A stretch of 64,000 nucleotides of DNA from Bacteroidota bacterium (GCA_016721765.1 JADKHO010000001.1:1352001-1416000); one strand, 5' to 3'. Positions 8,677 through 17,865 are shown, counted from the first letter of the stretch. Program-made: numbers and translations. Notes: generated by a model from the sequence alone, not told the origin.

Positions 8677-10632
8677 TTAGAGGGGGATTCTCACTAAATT
8701 GATATCGCGCGTTGGCGTTACAATTAAAGGAACTTTTTCAGTAGTAACGGAACTTGTGTCGAGACCAAATGCTTTCTCCTCAGAAAGGCTTAATTGTTTC
8801 AAAACAAAATAAATGTCCAGCACAATTTTATCGTAGAAGGGTAGCTCATTCTCATTTGACAAGAATTTTTCAATCACTACAAAACGAAAATCTCCTATCA
8901 CACTATTTTTATTGAGTGATTCATAGCGACTGGTAATATCAACTTCTTTGTTCTTTACCATATCTTGCACCACTTTGCGGAAAAGCAAATTAATTCGGGG
9001 AGCAACCCTAAATCCTAATTTAAAATCCACCCGAAACACATCATCTTTAGCCAACTCACGCACTTTATACTCCGAACGATAAGGCTCATCTACAACATCC
9101 ACATGCAAAAACCAATAAATATCAGCACGTTTGGGCTGTTTTTGCATAATGGAATAAATTACTTTTGATTCCAACTCATCGTGTTTATCAGCGCTGCTCA
9201 AATACACCAAGTGAGTTGCATATTTGGGAATGCTAAGGTCTGCAGATAAATCAGCCAATAAAGGGAGATAATCTTTCAGTTTTACAAACTCAACGTAACG
9301 GTTTTTTATTTTTCTAGCTTGATACCATACAGCCATAACAGTGATTAAAATTGCTGCTATTAATAAAGTAACGTAACCACCGTGTACAAACTTATTTAAG
9401 TTGGCAATTAAAAAAGATATTTCGATACCGAGGTAGATGATTAAGCTTAAGACAATATAAACAGGATTGTAACGCTTTAAAATCATGTAATAGGTGAGCA
9501 AAGTAGTTGTCATGAGCATTGTAAGCACAATGGCCAAACCATAGGCAGCTTCCATGTTGGATGATTCTTTAAAAAATAATACCACGAAAATACATCCCCA
9601 CATGAGCAACCAATTTACCGAAGGGATGTAGATTTGACCGCGTAAATTAGTGGGATAAACTACGCGCACTTTTGGCCAGAAGTTTAATCGCATAGCCTCA
9701 TTAATGAGTGTAAACGAACCGCTTATTAAAGCCTGACTCGCTACAATCGCTGCAGAAGCCGCAATTATGATTCCGGTGCCATAAAACCATTGTGGCATTA
9801 TGGAAAAAAAAGGATTTCCTCCGGCAAAAGCAGAAAGTTTTTCATCGTGATGTGCAATTAACCAGGCCGCTTGACCAAAGTAATTTAGCACCAAACAAGT
9901 TTTTACAAAAATCCAACTCATGCGAATATTTTCCTTTCCACAATGGCCCAAATCTGAATACAATGCTTCAGCTCCTGTTGTGCAAAGAAAAACAGCACCC
10001 AATAAAAGCATGGCATTGGGATAATTAGACAATACATAATACGCGTAATAAGGATTTAATGCCTTTAGAACACCCGGATTATGAACTAATTGTGAAATAC
10101 CAAGTATGGCTAGCATACTAAACCAAATAAGCATCACCGGCCCAAAAAATTTACCTACCATTTTGGTCCCAAATTGCTGAATAAAAAACAATACGGAAAT
10201 AATTAAAATAACTATTGGAACTGTAGGTATATTAGCACTAAACAAGCGCAATCCCTCTATTGAAGAAGCAACCGAGATAGGTGGCGTTATAATTCCATCG
10301 GCGAGCAAAGTACTTCCGCCAATAATGGCAGGCACCAAAAGCCATTTTCGCTTGGTGCGTCGTACAAGTGCATACAGCGAAAAAATTCCGCCCTCACCTT
10401 TATTATCTGCACGCAGTGTGATAATAACATATTTGATAGTGGTTTGTAAGGTGAGCGTCCAAAATATACAGGAAACCGCTCCTAACACAACATCTTTATT
10501 AATGGGATCATTGCCAACTATGGCTTTTAGTACATATAAAGGAGAGGTTCCGATATCGCCATAAATGATACCGAGTGTAACCATTAACCCGGCTAATGTA
10601 ACCTTGTTAATGTGGTGCTTCTCTGAGGACAT
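8677..10632 (-). CDS. kup: KUP family potassium uptake protein, copy 2
   Basis: 651 residues, colinear with the neighbouring copy: LGIIYGDIGTSPLYVLKAI, DNKGEGGIFSLYALV, ADGIITPPISV, about 12 TM helices and the soluble tail with YATHLVYLSSADKHDE. The two proteins differ most in their membrane region and agree in the C-terminal domain (for example RADIYWF.HVDVVDEPYR in both), so both look functional. The upstream minus-strand -7 box TACTTTTG (10659-10652) suggests a short leader of about 15 bases. The divergent neighbour is the cyclase gene at 10826. Confidence 0.96.
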   Translation of the reverse strand: MSSEKHHINKVTLAGLMVTLGIIYGDIGTSPLYVLKAIVGNDPINKDVVLGAVSCIFWTLTLQTTIKYVIITLRADNKGEGGIFSLYALVRRTKRKWLLVPAIIGGSTLLADGIITPPISVASSIEGLRLFSANIPTVPIVILIISVLFFIQQFGTKMVGKFFGPVMLIWFSMLAILGISQLVHNPGVLKALNPYYAYYVLSNYPNAMLLLGAVFLCTTGAEALYSDLGHCGKENIRMSWIFVKTCLVLNYFGQAAWLIAHHDEKLSAFAGGNPFFSIMPQWFYGTGIIIAASAAIVASQALISGSFTLINEAMRLNFWPKVRVVYPTNLRGQIYIPSVNWLLMWGCIFVVLFFKESSNMEAAYGLAIVLTMLMTTTLLTYYMILKRYNPVYIVLSLIIYLGIEISFLIANLNKFVHGGYVTLLIAAILITVMAVWYQARKIKNRYVEFVKLKDYLPLLADLSADLSIPKYATHLVYLSSADKHDELESKVIYSIMQKQPKRADIYWFLHVDVVDEPYRSEYKVRELAKDDVFRVDFKLGFRVAPRINLLFRKVVQDMVKNKEVDITSRYESLNKNSVIGDFRFVVIEKFLSNENELPFYDKIVLDIYFVLKQLSLSEEKAFGLDTSSVTTEKVPLIVTPTRDINLVRIPL

Positions 10633-10651
10633 AAAATTGATAATAAGAGCG

Positions 10652-10659
10652 CAAAAGTA
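10652..10659 (-). promoter_or_regulatory. -7 promoter box of kup copy 2
   Basis: TACTTTTG on the minus strand, 20 bases before the start codon. No clear -33 TTTG is present. Confidence 0.35.
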
Positions 10660-10774
10660 TTTAATTCAATTGGATAAAGCTTAGCAATATGTCACAAATT
10701 GAATAGCTTTTGAAAAATAGTTAAAAATCTTTGTGGCTTAAGTCGTGTCATTTTATCAAACTTGTTTAGTTTAC

Positions 10775-10782
10775 TACCTTTG
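10775..10782 (+). promoter_or_regulatory. -7 promoter box of the cyclase/HD gene
   Basis: TACCTTTG is a full match to the Bacteroidota -7 consensus and is followed by the usual CAG. The predicted start site is about 35-40 bases before the TTG start codon at 10826. The -33 box is poor (TTTA at 10752). Confidence 0.45.
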
Positions 10783-10825
10783 CAGCCTTATTTTTATTGA
10801 TTAAGTAAGATTTTATTTTAAGGCT

Positions 10826-12349
10826 TTGATACTATTTTTTTTATTAGCAGGAAGGGTTTGGTGGACATTAGGATTTAGTGTTGCGGGTGCGGGAATAATT
10901 TTTTTGGTTTGGAACCGTACGCGTATCAATCGAATTAGCACCCAAAAATCAGAATTGGAATTGGAGGTGCGAAGGCGCACTGCCGAGATTGAAGCGCAAA
11001 AGGCGGAGATAGAGAAACAAAATGCGCTTTTGGCGGGAGAAAAGGAGAAAGTAGAAAAGTTACTCTCCAATATTTTACCGAAAGACACTATTGAGGAGCT
11101 GAAAACCAAAGGAAAAGCAACTGCCCGTCACTTTCGCTTGGCATCAGTGATGTTTACCGATTTTCAGGGATTTACAAAAATCTCGTCAAATCTTCGTCCA
11201 CATGAGTTGGTAGAAGCATTGGATGCGTATTTTATAAAGTTTGATGAAATTACCAGCAAATACAATATCGAGCAAATAAAAACAATTGGCGATAGCTATA
11301 TGTGCGCCGGTGGATTGCCGATTCGTAATCGCAGCAATCCGATTGACATAATATTAGCCGCCTTTGAAATCCTACGTTATGTGGAAAAGCAAAATGTTCA
11401 AAAGCGTCTTGAGAAGGAAGATACTTGGAACTTACGCATTGGAATACATTCGGGTGAGCTGATTGCCGGTGTAATTGGCACCCGACGCTTTGCCTATGAT
11501 ATTTGGGGAGACACCGTAAATATTGCCAGTGCGCTCGAACATCATGGAAAAGCGGGTGAGGTAAATATTTCGGGAAACACCTATTATTTGGTAAAAGATT
11601 TTTTTGATTGTACATTTCGGGGCAAAATAAAAACAAAGAGCCCCGATGAAGTCGAAATGTATTTCGCTCATCGGATTAAACCCGAATTGTCGGAGAATGG
11701 AGAAGGGATAGTTCCCAACGCTGCTTTCCGCGAAAAACTGCAATCGAACTTGGATAGAAAATTTAATTACAAAAAGGCAGAGCAACACATAGTGAAGTTG
11801 CTGAAAATAAAGTTACCCGAAGGATTACACTACCATGGTTTGCACCATACTTTTGATGTGTGTGATGCGGCGCAACGCATAGCTAAAGCCGAAGGGGTGA
11901 GTGGTGAAGACTTATTCTTGTTGCTTACCGCAGCACTCATTCACGATGCCGGATTTACGGTAACATACATGAATCATGAAGATAAAAGTGTGGAGTTGGC
12001 CAAGCAAATTTTACCTCAATACGGCTATAGCGATCAGCAATTGAAAGTTATTGAAGGCATCATTCACGCAACCAAATTACCCATGGAAGCGCAGACTTTG
12101 CTCGAAAAAATTATGTGTGATGCCGATTTGGATTATTTGGGTAGGGAAGATTTTTATCCGATTTCGGAAGCCTTAAAGTTGGAATTTTTGGCGCAAGGAA
12201 TCGTGAAAAATGACAAGGAATTTGATGCAGTTCAAATTAAGTTTTTGAATGCACATAAATATTTTACTGCAACCGCCAAGGCTTCACGTGATGCCTCGAA
12301 ACAAAAGCGTTTAGAAGAAATTATGGAGCGCTATGCTACCTATGCTTAA
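10826..12349 (+). CDS. Class III adenylate cyclase fused to an HD domain, TTG start
   Basis: 507 residues from a TTG codon; no ATG occurs in frame before the cyclase domain and a stop lies at 10802. Order: short N-terminus with one TM helix (about 14-29) beginning with a WW pair as in the membrane helix that follows Y_Y_Y sensor domains; coiled coil 38-82; cyclase domain about 103-285; HD domain about 335-440. Metal-binding Asp112 and Asp156 and the ATP-specifying Lys152 and Asp225 are present, as is Asn232. The position of the transition-state Arg is Ala236 (VNIASALEHHG). The HD domain keeps His341, His373-Asp374, His414 and Asp432/434. One polypeptide may thus make and remove a nucleotide signal, or the cyclase half may be a weak or regulatory domain. 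Confidence 0.85.
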   Translation: MILFFLLAGRVWWTLGFSVAGAGIIFLVWNRTRINRISTQKSELELEVRRRTAEIEAQKAEIEKQNALLAGEKEKVEKLLSNILPKDTIEELKTKGKATARHFRLASVMFTDFQGFTKISSNLRPHELVEALDAYFIKFDEITSKYNIEQIKTIGDSYMCAGGLPIRNRSNPIDIILAAFEILRYVEKQNVQKRLEKEDTWNLRIGIHSGELIAGVIGTRRFAYDIWGDTVNIASALEHHGKAGEVNISGNTYYLVKDFFDCTFRGKIKTKSPDEVEMYFAHRIKPELSENGEGIVPNAAFREKLQSNLDRKFNYKKAEQHIVKLLKIKLPEGLHYHGLHHTFDVCDAAQRIAKAEGVSGEDLFLLLTAALIHDAGFTVTYMNHEDKSVELAKQILPQYGYSDQQLKVIEGIIHATKLPMEAQTLLEKIMCDADLDYLGREDFYPISEALKLEFLAQGIVKNDKEFDAVQIKFLNAHKYFTATAKASRDASKQKRLEEIMERYATYA

Positions 12350-12419
12350 GTTGGCTTCTCTAATGCGAGCAAGTAAATAAAAAACAATTCTACAATTTAA
12401 AAATAATCGGGAAGATTAT

Positions 12420-13253
12420 TTATTTAAAGAACAGCACACTTCCGCTGATAGAAGACTGCACCGGATTTATAGAAAGTACAGGTATTTGCGCTTCGTTGGT
12501 GATGATTTGGCGCTCGTCTAAACCGGCAACAAATTCTGGAATTCCTTTTTCTTGGTTGTTGACAATGGCAATTAAATCGGCATCTACGGAGCTTGCATAG
12601 GCCAACATTTGCTTTACAAAATTACCGCTTTTATCGGCTACTTTGGTATCGTAAGCAATCCCATTTTTCTCCATTTCTTTAATGGCAAAAAACATGTTTC
12701 GGGTTACTTTATTGGATTCGAATTCTCCCGTTTCTAGGGGAGTGTAAATGTGCACTTTTGATTTAAAATACTGTGCCATTTTTATGGTAAGATCCACTTT
12801 TTGCTTGGTTTCTTTGGTCATGTCCATTGGCAATACAATTTTGCCGTAACCTTCGCGTATTTTGCGTTTTTGCACCACAATAAAGGGTGTGCTTGAGTTG
12901 GTGATTACTTTTATGGCGTAGGAGCCGGTAATGTGTTGAAACCCTTTTACACCATGGGTTCCCATAATAATTAAGCGGGCATTTATTTCTTTGGCTACAC
13001 CGCCAATATCGTCAAAAATATTTCCGAGTTTTACAATTGGGTTAACCTTAATTATGTGAGCACGTTGCAATTCATCCGCAATTTTTTGAAGCTTATCCAT
13101 GTTTGGCTTCACCTCATCTTCTTTAGCAACCACATGCAACAAAGAGATTTTTCCCTGTAGGATGGAAGCCAGTTTAAGTGCGTGATTAATTGCACAGTCG
13201 GCAACTTCAGTATAATCCGTAGGGACTAATATCAAATTTTCAGTACTCTCCAT
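12420..13253 (-). CDS. Universal stress protein with two UspA domains
   Basis: 277 residues forming two tandem UspA folds. The first (about 5-135) opens ILVPTDYTEVADCAINHALKLA and carries the ATP-binding pattern GTHGVKG followed by GSYA. The second (about 140-275) opens GYGKIVLPMDMTKETKQKV and lacks that glycine pattern, so only the first half is expected to bind ATP. Cytosolic, no signal peptide. It probably supports survival under energy or envelope stress. Single gene, with convergent neighbour at 12349. Confidence 0.93.
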   Translation of the reverse strand: MESTENLILVPTDYTEVADCAINHALKLASILQGKISLLHVVAKEDEVKPNMDKLQKIADELQRAHIIKVNPIVKLGNIFDDIGGVAKEINARLIIMGTHGVKGFQHITGSYAIKVITNSSTPFIVVQKRKIREGYGKIVLPMDMTKETKQKVDLTIKMAQYFKSKVHIYTPLETGEFESNKVTRNMFFAIKEMEKNGIAYDTKVADKSGNFVKQMLAYASSVDADLIAIVNNQEKGIPEFVAGLDERQIITNEAQIPVLSINPVQSSISGSVLFFK

Positions 13254-13325
13254 AGATTTTTAAAAATTGGGCAAACGAAGATATTAAAAATTATATAATA
13301 CGCTTATGCAGCAAATTTGTTTCAC

Positions 13326-13366
13326 AAAAAAAGCGATGAGCTTTTTAAAAACCCATCGCTTTTTTT
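13326..13366 (-). terminator. Intrinsic terminator of the fasciclin gene
   Basis: A 13-bp stem (13326-13338 with 13354-13366; core AGCGATG/CATCGCT) flanked by A and T runs, 15 bases beyond the fasciclin stop codon. The symmetrical A/T tails would let it work in both directions. Confidence 0.75.
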
Positions 13367-13380
13367 TATTCGTTATTTTA

Positions 13381-13923
13381 TTACATCCCCTGAGGCAATA
13401 GCATGGTATCAATTACGTGCACAATACCATTACTTTGTTTCAAGTCTGATTCCACAATGGTGGCTTTGTTGCCAATTGCATCTGATAGCATTAGTTGGCC
13501 ATTTTCGATGGTTAGTTTTAAGGATTCACCATTCATGGTTTTGAGCATTGCTGTTCCTTTTTCCATCTCGACTCTGTTTTTCAAGTCTTGGATGGTAAGG
13601 ACTCCATTGATGGTATGATAATTCAAAATTTTATCGAGCATGGGTAAGTACTCTTCAGACATCATTTTTGGGGTTCCACCATGCAATGTTTTGTCGAATC
13701 CGCCATTTGTAATGGCAAAGAAGGTGAATTGCCCTTTGGCTTCCAGTTTTTTTCCCATGGAAGTAGCTTTCAAGCCATCGTTTAAGGATGTCAACTCTTT
13801 GTCTTTACTTACGTTTTCAGTAATGTTTTTACGTGCCGACATAGCTTTTGCGGCTTCTTGAGCGCTTACATTACCTATGGTGTATGCAAGGGCGAATGAA
13901 ACAAGTAAAATTGATTTTTTCAT
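13381..13923 (-). CDS. Exported fasciclin (FAS1) domain protein
   Basis: 180 residues: signal peptide 1-21 (ending NVSAQE) and a single FAS1 domain from about residue 45 to the end. The two conserved FAS1 boxes are seen: H1 (FTFFAITNGGFDKTL) and H2 (NGIVHVIDTMLLPQG), with the YH motif (LNYHTINGVLT) between them. FAS1 domains mediate adhesion in the envelope or matrix. No lipobox, so probably soluble in the periplasm or released. Confidence 0.93.
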   Translation of the reverse strand: MKKSILLVSFALAYTIGNVSAQEAAKAMSARKNITENVSKDKELTSLNDGLKATSMGKKLEAKGQFTFFAITNGGFDKTLHGGTPKMMSEEYLPMLDKILNYHTINGVLTIQDLKNRVEMEKGTAMLKTMNGESLKLTIENGQLMLSDAIGNKATIVESDLKQSNGIVHVIDTMLLPQGM

Positions 13924-13992
13924 GAGTAATGAAATTAATTTAATGATACGAATATACTGTTTATCAATGAAATCTAAAAAACCGTTTATCGA

Positions 13993-14661
13993 TTAATTGA
14001 TGTTTTTTTCTTTTATGGCAATTTCGTCCACAACTTTGCGCTGAGCATCTATTTCGGCTTTCTTTTTTTCCTGATCGTTTTTGTTGGTAGAAATATCTTC
14101 CTCGGCTTTTTGAATCTTGGATTTATAGTTTTCTATGTCCTTTTTTAAATCCTCGTTCTTTTCTTCCAATTCTTTTTGTTGTTCCTTGAGTTTTTCGAAG
14201 GCTCTTGTAGCATCTTTTAGTTTCTCAGCGATTGCATTTTTAGTCATTTTACGAGCAAACTCTTCCACAAGTTTCGATGCGGCATCGAAGGCAATTTGAT
14301 TATTGATGCCGGATGAAATGTAGGCTCCTCCCATATCAAAAGCAACCACCAATTTTGTTTCGTTATCTTTTATTTTTTCAGCCTTTGCATATACATCCAT
14401 AGTACCATCTGTAATGGTTGGAATTACGATATTATCGGCAAAAACGCCATCCTTACCCGAAACTTTTTCCGATTTAAAATCCTTCATGTAGGATTTCCAC
14501 TCTTTTTCAACGTCATTGGAGCTGCATTCGTATACATATGTTACAAATGAAGGATGTATCCCATCGCCAATTTTTTCGATGGCCTCGGTGACCTTTATAC
14601 GTTGGGCATGGGCCAAAATGGAAACTGTTAAAATTAGTAGGAGAGAGCTGAGTTTTTTCAT
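13993..14661 (-). CDS. Exported protein with C-terminal coiled coil, function unknown
   Basis: 222 residues: signal peptide 1-19 (ending LAHAQ), an alpha/beta region (20-145) with regular strands such as GVFADNIVIPTITDGTMDVYAKAE and TKLVVAFDMGGAYISSG, and a long highly charged coiled coil (150-222, rich in E and K). Homologues seem to be common hypothetical proteins of Bacteroidota; no catalytic motif is seen. Likely periplasmic, possibly binding a partner through the coiled coil. Confidence 0.8.
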   Translation of the reverse strand: MKKLSSLLLILTVSILAHAQRIKVTEAIEKIGDGIHPSFVTYVYECSSNDVEKEWKSYMKDFKSEKVSGKDGVFADNIVIPTITDGTMDVYAKAEKIKDNETKLVVAFDMGGAYISSGINNQIAFDAASKLVEEFARKMTKNAIAEKLKDATRAFEKLKEQQKELEEKNEDLKKDIENYKSKIQKAEEDISTNKNDQEKKKAEIDAQRKVVDEIAIKEKNIN

Positions 14662-14811
14662 AATCTATTTCGAATTAATGAGTATAAAATTGAACAAATA
14701 TTTGGCGGATTATTCGCATTATCACATATTATGGGATGATATTTTAGTTTAAATTGGAGAATAATTATATGTCATAGCACTGCTTAACAAAGGCAATTAA
14801 TATCAAAAATA

Positions 14812-15384
14812 TCATTCTAGATCTGTTACCCCTCCCGAAATGATAAACTTCATAACCTCGGCCGAACTGGCATGGATGGGACTTACATTTTCTTTATCAA
14901 CAATAATAAGCATCCCTGAAAAGGCATAAGAGTAGGGTAGGTATACGGCAACTTTATCTTTATTGATGCTAAGTTCGGTTAAATCTTCATTGGTAACAAA
15001 ACCTATTTTCTGCACTTCCGGATGACGGTTGGTTATAACTAGAACCGGTTTATTAAAGCGTTTCTTTTTGCCTACAAAAGCAGACAATAAATCCTTAACG
15101 GAGGAGTAAATAGTTTTCACCAGCGGTGCACGCTCAATATTGTGGTCGATGATTTTAAAAAAGGGTTGTAAAATCAAGGAAGAGCCCACCATCCCCATAA
15201 TAATAACCAACACGATTACCGAGAAAAATCCAATAAATGGATCTACTACAGGATGGATATGAATTCCCAAAGAATGCACTACCCCTCCTACACTTGATAT
15301 GATTTGATAAATCACGTAAAGTGTAATAAAAATAGGTACTGTAAAAAGTAAGCCTTGAAGAAAATATCGGATTAAGCGATTCAT
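14812..15384 (-). CDS. DUF502 family membrane protein
   Basis: 190 residues. The start MNRLIRYFLQGLLFTVPIFITLYVIY and the second TM helix (GFFSVIVLVIIMGMVGSSLI), followed by IERAPLVKTIYSSVKDLLSAF and a soluble region with VYLPYSYAFSGMLIIV, are the DUF502 pattern. Two TM helices are followed by a cytosolic domain of about 110 residues. Function is unknown for the family. A minus-strand -7 box TATCTTTG at 15414-15407 lies 23 bases before the ATG. Confidence 0.92.
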   Translation of the reverse strand: MNRLIRYFLQGLLFTVPIFITLYVIYQIISSVGGVVHSLGIHIHPVVDPFIGFFSVIVLVIIMGMVGSSLILQPFFKIIDHNIERAPLVKTIYSSVKDLLSAFVGKKKRFNKPVLVITNRHPEVQKIGFVTNEDLTELSINKDKVAVYLPYSYAFSGMLIIVDKENVSPIHASSAEVMKFIISGGVTDLE

Positions 15385-15406
15385 TTAATGGTGTAGAATT
15401 TAAGTT

Positions 15407-15414
15407 CAAAGATA
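15407..15414 (-). promoter_or_regulatory. -7 promoter box of the DUF502 gene
   Basis: TATCTTTG on the minus strand, a full match to TAnnTTTG, 22 bases before the start codon. A -33 box is not obvious. Confidence 0.4.
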
Positions 15415-15442
15415 GGACATTGGGCAATAGCTAAGTATATTT

Positions 15443-15934
15443 TTATGTTTTAATTTCGGGAGCATACAGCTTTAGCCCTTTGGCAAGGCGGTTGATGGAT
15501 TTTGCCATTCGGTTAATTTTTGTTTGTTCTTGCTTGGCAGAATAAATCCATTGGATATAAAAATTTTTTTCGCTTTCGGAAAGAGACATAAAAAAGTGCA
15601 AAGCAAGTGGTTCGTCTTGCAGGCATTGTAGCATTTCTTCAGGCACATGTAGTGGTTCATTATCTGGATATAGCACAATGTGCACGCGATCTCCTTCTGT
15701 TTTGTGAATGGCTTTTCGTATTTCTGCTTTCACCGGAAGGAAAAAATTGCCGTCGCCCATTGGCATCAAATGGTATTTGCGAATTTCGTAACCGTCAATA
15801 GTACCTTTCACCTTTTTCCATCCAAATGGAGTTTTTGCTGTTTTTATAATTCCATTGATGCGTGCGAATGTCCATCCACCCTTGCCGGGATATTTTTCGA
15901 GCAGGAATTTTTTATTGACTAAAGCCTTTTCCAT
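15443..15934 (-). CDS. YdeI/OmpD-associated family protein with DUF1905 domain
   Basis: 163 residues, cytosolic. The N-terminal half is DUF1905-like (KYPGKGGWTFARI, GTIDGYEIRKYHLMPMGDGNFFLPVKAEIRKAI, GDRVHIVLYPD). The C-terminal half is the YdeI-like helical region (PEEMLQCLQDEPLALHFFMSLSESEKNFYIQWIYSAKQEQTKINRM), matching the K...R pattern of that family. The family is linked to bacteriocin resistance by name only; the real role is unclear. Single gene. Confidence 0.88.
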   Translation of the reverse strand: MEKALVNKKFLLEKYPGKGGWTFARINGIIKTAKTPFGWKKVKGTIDGYEIRKYHLMPMGDGNFFLPVKAEIRKAIHKTEGDRVHIVLYPDNEPLHVPEEMLQCLQDEPLALHFFMSLSESEKNFYIQWIYSAKQEQTKINRMAKSINRLAKGLKLYAPEIKT

Positions 15935-16132
15935 GAATTAAGTAATTGTGCTCGTCTAGGCAGATTCAGAAAGACGTTGCATCAAATTTGGAAGGACAAA
16001 ATTAAAATTATATATGTAAAAATAGTGTGGAAATGCAGTCTTCAAAAGTAAAGACTTCGGCCGAAAGGCAGCGACAATAACACGTGTAGTTTTTATGCCG
16101 AATAATAAACAAGCTCTTAGTTGCAATTTTAG

Positions 16133-16768
16133 TTAATTGTTGGGAAAGCCATTGTCTACCCATTTTTGAATGGTACTTATGGAACAATCGTTCATTTTAT
16201 CGGCATTTTGGGGCATAGCTGCAAATCCGCTGAGGTGATTAAGAGAGCCCATTAGTTTATTCCCGTTTACTGCTGCGGCAACACCTGAATAGCTAGAGAA
16301 ATCGAAACCTCCACCGGCGGTTGATGCATTGTGGCAACCTTTACACCAATTGGTGAGCAAAGGTTCAATCCGCGAAGTGTAGCTGTAATCAATGGTATCA
16401 CAACTAAGGCAATTGGAAGTATTTTGTGCACCTGATTTTATCCAAATTTTAATATAATCCACCTCCAAAGAACTAAGCTTTTGCCCACGAGGCATGGATG
16501 GATTATTGCCACGAATGGTTGTGTAAACTTCACTTTGGAAAGGATGATTCGCTTTAACACCTTTCATAATACCTTCGTAGGTGGATAAGTCATAACCCGC
16601 TTCGTGGTCTTTACTGTTGTGGCAACCACTCATGCTGCACCTGGATACAAAGATGGGCAAAACATTTTCCTGAAAGCAAATGCCTGGATCTATCGTATTG
16701 TAGGCACAAGTTGAAAATAAAAATAGTACAGCTAGTAGTACTGGAATTCGAATTATTTTAGCCTTCAT
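16133..16768 (-). CDS. Lipoprotein with c-type heme motifs
   Basis: 211 residues: lipoprotein signal (FSTC, lipid Cys at 21), then two domains of the planctomycete-type cytochrome c kind. The first heme site reads RCSMSGCHN (C-x4-CH) and the second WCKGCHN (C-x2-CH). A CLSCD pair between them lacks the His. Each site is followed by Y/F-DLSTYEG or FDFSSYSG, and the second half has MPQNADKMNDCSISTIQKWVDNG, the usual lower-axial-ligand region with Met. A surface electron carrier or anchor is likely. The -7 box TAGCTTTG lies at 16794-16787 (minus). Confidence 0.88.
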   Translation of the reverse strand: MKAKIIRIPVLLAVLFLFSTCAYNTIDPGICFQENVLPIFVSRCSMSGCHNSKDHEAGYDLSTYEGIMKGVKANHPFQSEVYTTIRGNNPSMPRGQKLSSLEVDYIKIWIKSGAQNTSNCLSCDTIDYSYTSRIEPLLTNWCKGCHNASTAGGGFDFSSYSGVAAAVNGNKLMGSLNHLSGFAAMPQNADKMNDCSISTIQKWVDNGFPNN

Positions 16769-16786
16769 GTTTTCGTATAAGAGTCA

Positions 16787-16794
16787 CAAAGCTA
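16787..16794 (-). promoter_or_regulatory. -7 promoter box of the cytochrome-like lipoprotein
   Basis: TAGCTTTG on the minus strand, 18 bases before the ATG at 16768; full match to TAnnTTTG, no clear -33. Confidence 0.35.
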
Positions 16795-16918
16795 AGTTCA
16801 ATGCGGGCTTTCATAAGTGATGAATATCATACATTTACTTAATACTGTGAATAATGAAAAGTTTCAATCTAAAGTCACACTTTTGTAAAAAGGTAATCTG
16901 CCGCAAAATGGAGTAACT

Positions 16919-17653
16919 ATGAAACAGAAAAAAACTGACGAGCATTTGTTCTTAGAGGGGCCGCGCTCAAGGATAAAAGAGCTTGGTTTTGCTTTTAAGG
17001 TATTCGTTGAATTTATTAAGGGATTTCGCACCTTTCATTTTTTAGGCCCATGTGTAACCGTGTTTGGTTCAGCCCGATTTAAAGAAGGTCATCCTTATTA
17101 CGATATGACCCGAAAAATGGGAGAAGCATTAGCACACATTGGGTTTACTGTAATGACAGGTGGTGGACCGGGATTAATGGAAGCAGCAAATAGAGGAGCA
17201 AAGGATGTAAATGGAAAATCAGTTGGCTGCAATATTACTCTACCTGTGGAGCAGCAGCACAATGCGTATCTTGACCGTTGGGTGAAAATGGAATATTTTT
17301 TTGTTCGAAAGGTGCTGTTATATAAATACTCCTTTGCTTTTGTGGTGATGCCGGGCGGATTCGGCACACTGGATGAATTTTTTGAATCCATTACACTCAT
17401 TCAAACCCATAAAATGAAAAATTTTCCGGTAGTGGTGATGGGAAAAGCCTACCATGCAAAACTGATGGAACATTTGGATGGGATGGTAAAAGATAAGACC
17501 ATAACAGAAGAGGATCGCAAATTATTTTTGTTAACAGACGACATTCGAGAAGCCATTGAGCACATCGAGGCCAATGCCATACAAAAATTTAATCTCAGAA
17601 AAGTTCAAGAATTGCAGCCGAAGCGCATATTGGGAGAAGCTGTGCAGCACTAA
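16919..17653 (+). CDS. LOG family Rossmann-fold protein (TIGR00730 type)
   Basis: 244 residues, cytosolic. The nucleotide-binding motif GGGPGLMEAANRGA and the catalytic PGGFGTLDEFFE define the lysine-decarboxylase-like/LOG family, which hydrolyses nucleoside 5'-monophosphates to base and ribose phosphate. CVTVFGSARFKEGHPYY is the first Rossmann strand. The protein has about 40 residues before and 50 after the core, as in Bacteroidota homologues. No operon partner. Confidence 0.93.
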   Translation: MKQKKTDEHLFLEGPRSRIKELGFAFKVFVEFIKGFRTFHFLGPCVTVFGSARFKEGHPYYDMTRKMGEALAHIGFTVMTGGGPGLMEAANRGAKDVNGKSVGCNITLPVEQQHNAYLDRWVKMEYFFVRKVLLYKYSFAFVVMPGGFGTLDEFFESITLIQTHKMKNFPVVVMGKAYHAKLMEHLDGMVKDKTITEEDRKLFLLTDDIREAIEHIEANAIQKFNLRKVQELQPKRILGEAVQH

Positions 17654-17865
17654 ACAGTGAAGAATTCAAATAGCATAACTCAAGAAAATTGAGCCATGCA
17701 TGTGTATTACAAGATGCCGATGTATTAAAAGAAGTGCACCCATCCATATAAAGAAGCAACTTTTTTTTAGAATTATATAAATCAAAATCCTTGGGGGGAG
17801 TTGACCTTTGCATTGTAAAAAGTTTACCTATCAAATGGACAAAATCGATTTTAATATCTAAAAAA

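Noticed and set aside
12401..12421. Hairpin AAATAATC/GATTATTT as terminator
   Set aside because: Short AT-only stem that includes the uspA stop codon; too weak to call.
17098..17400. Minus-strand ORF opposite the LOG gene
   Set aside because: Mirror of the conserved LOG frame, no independent signal.
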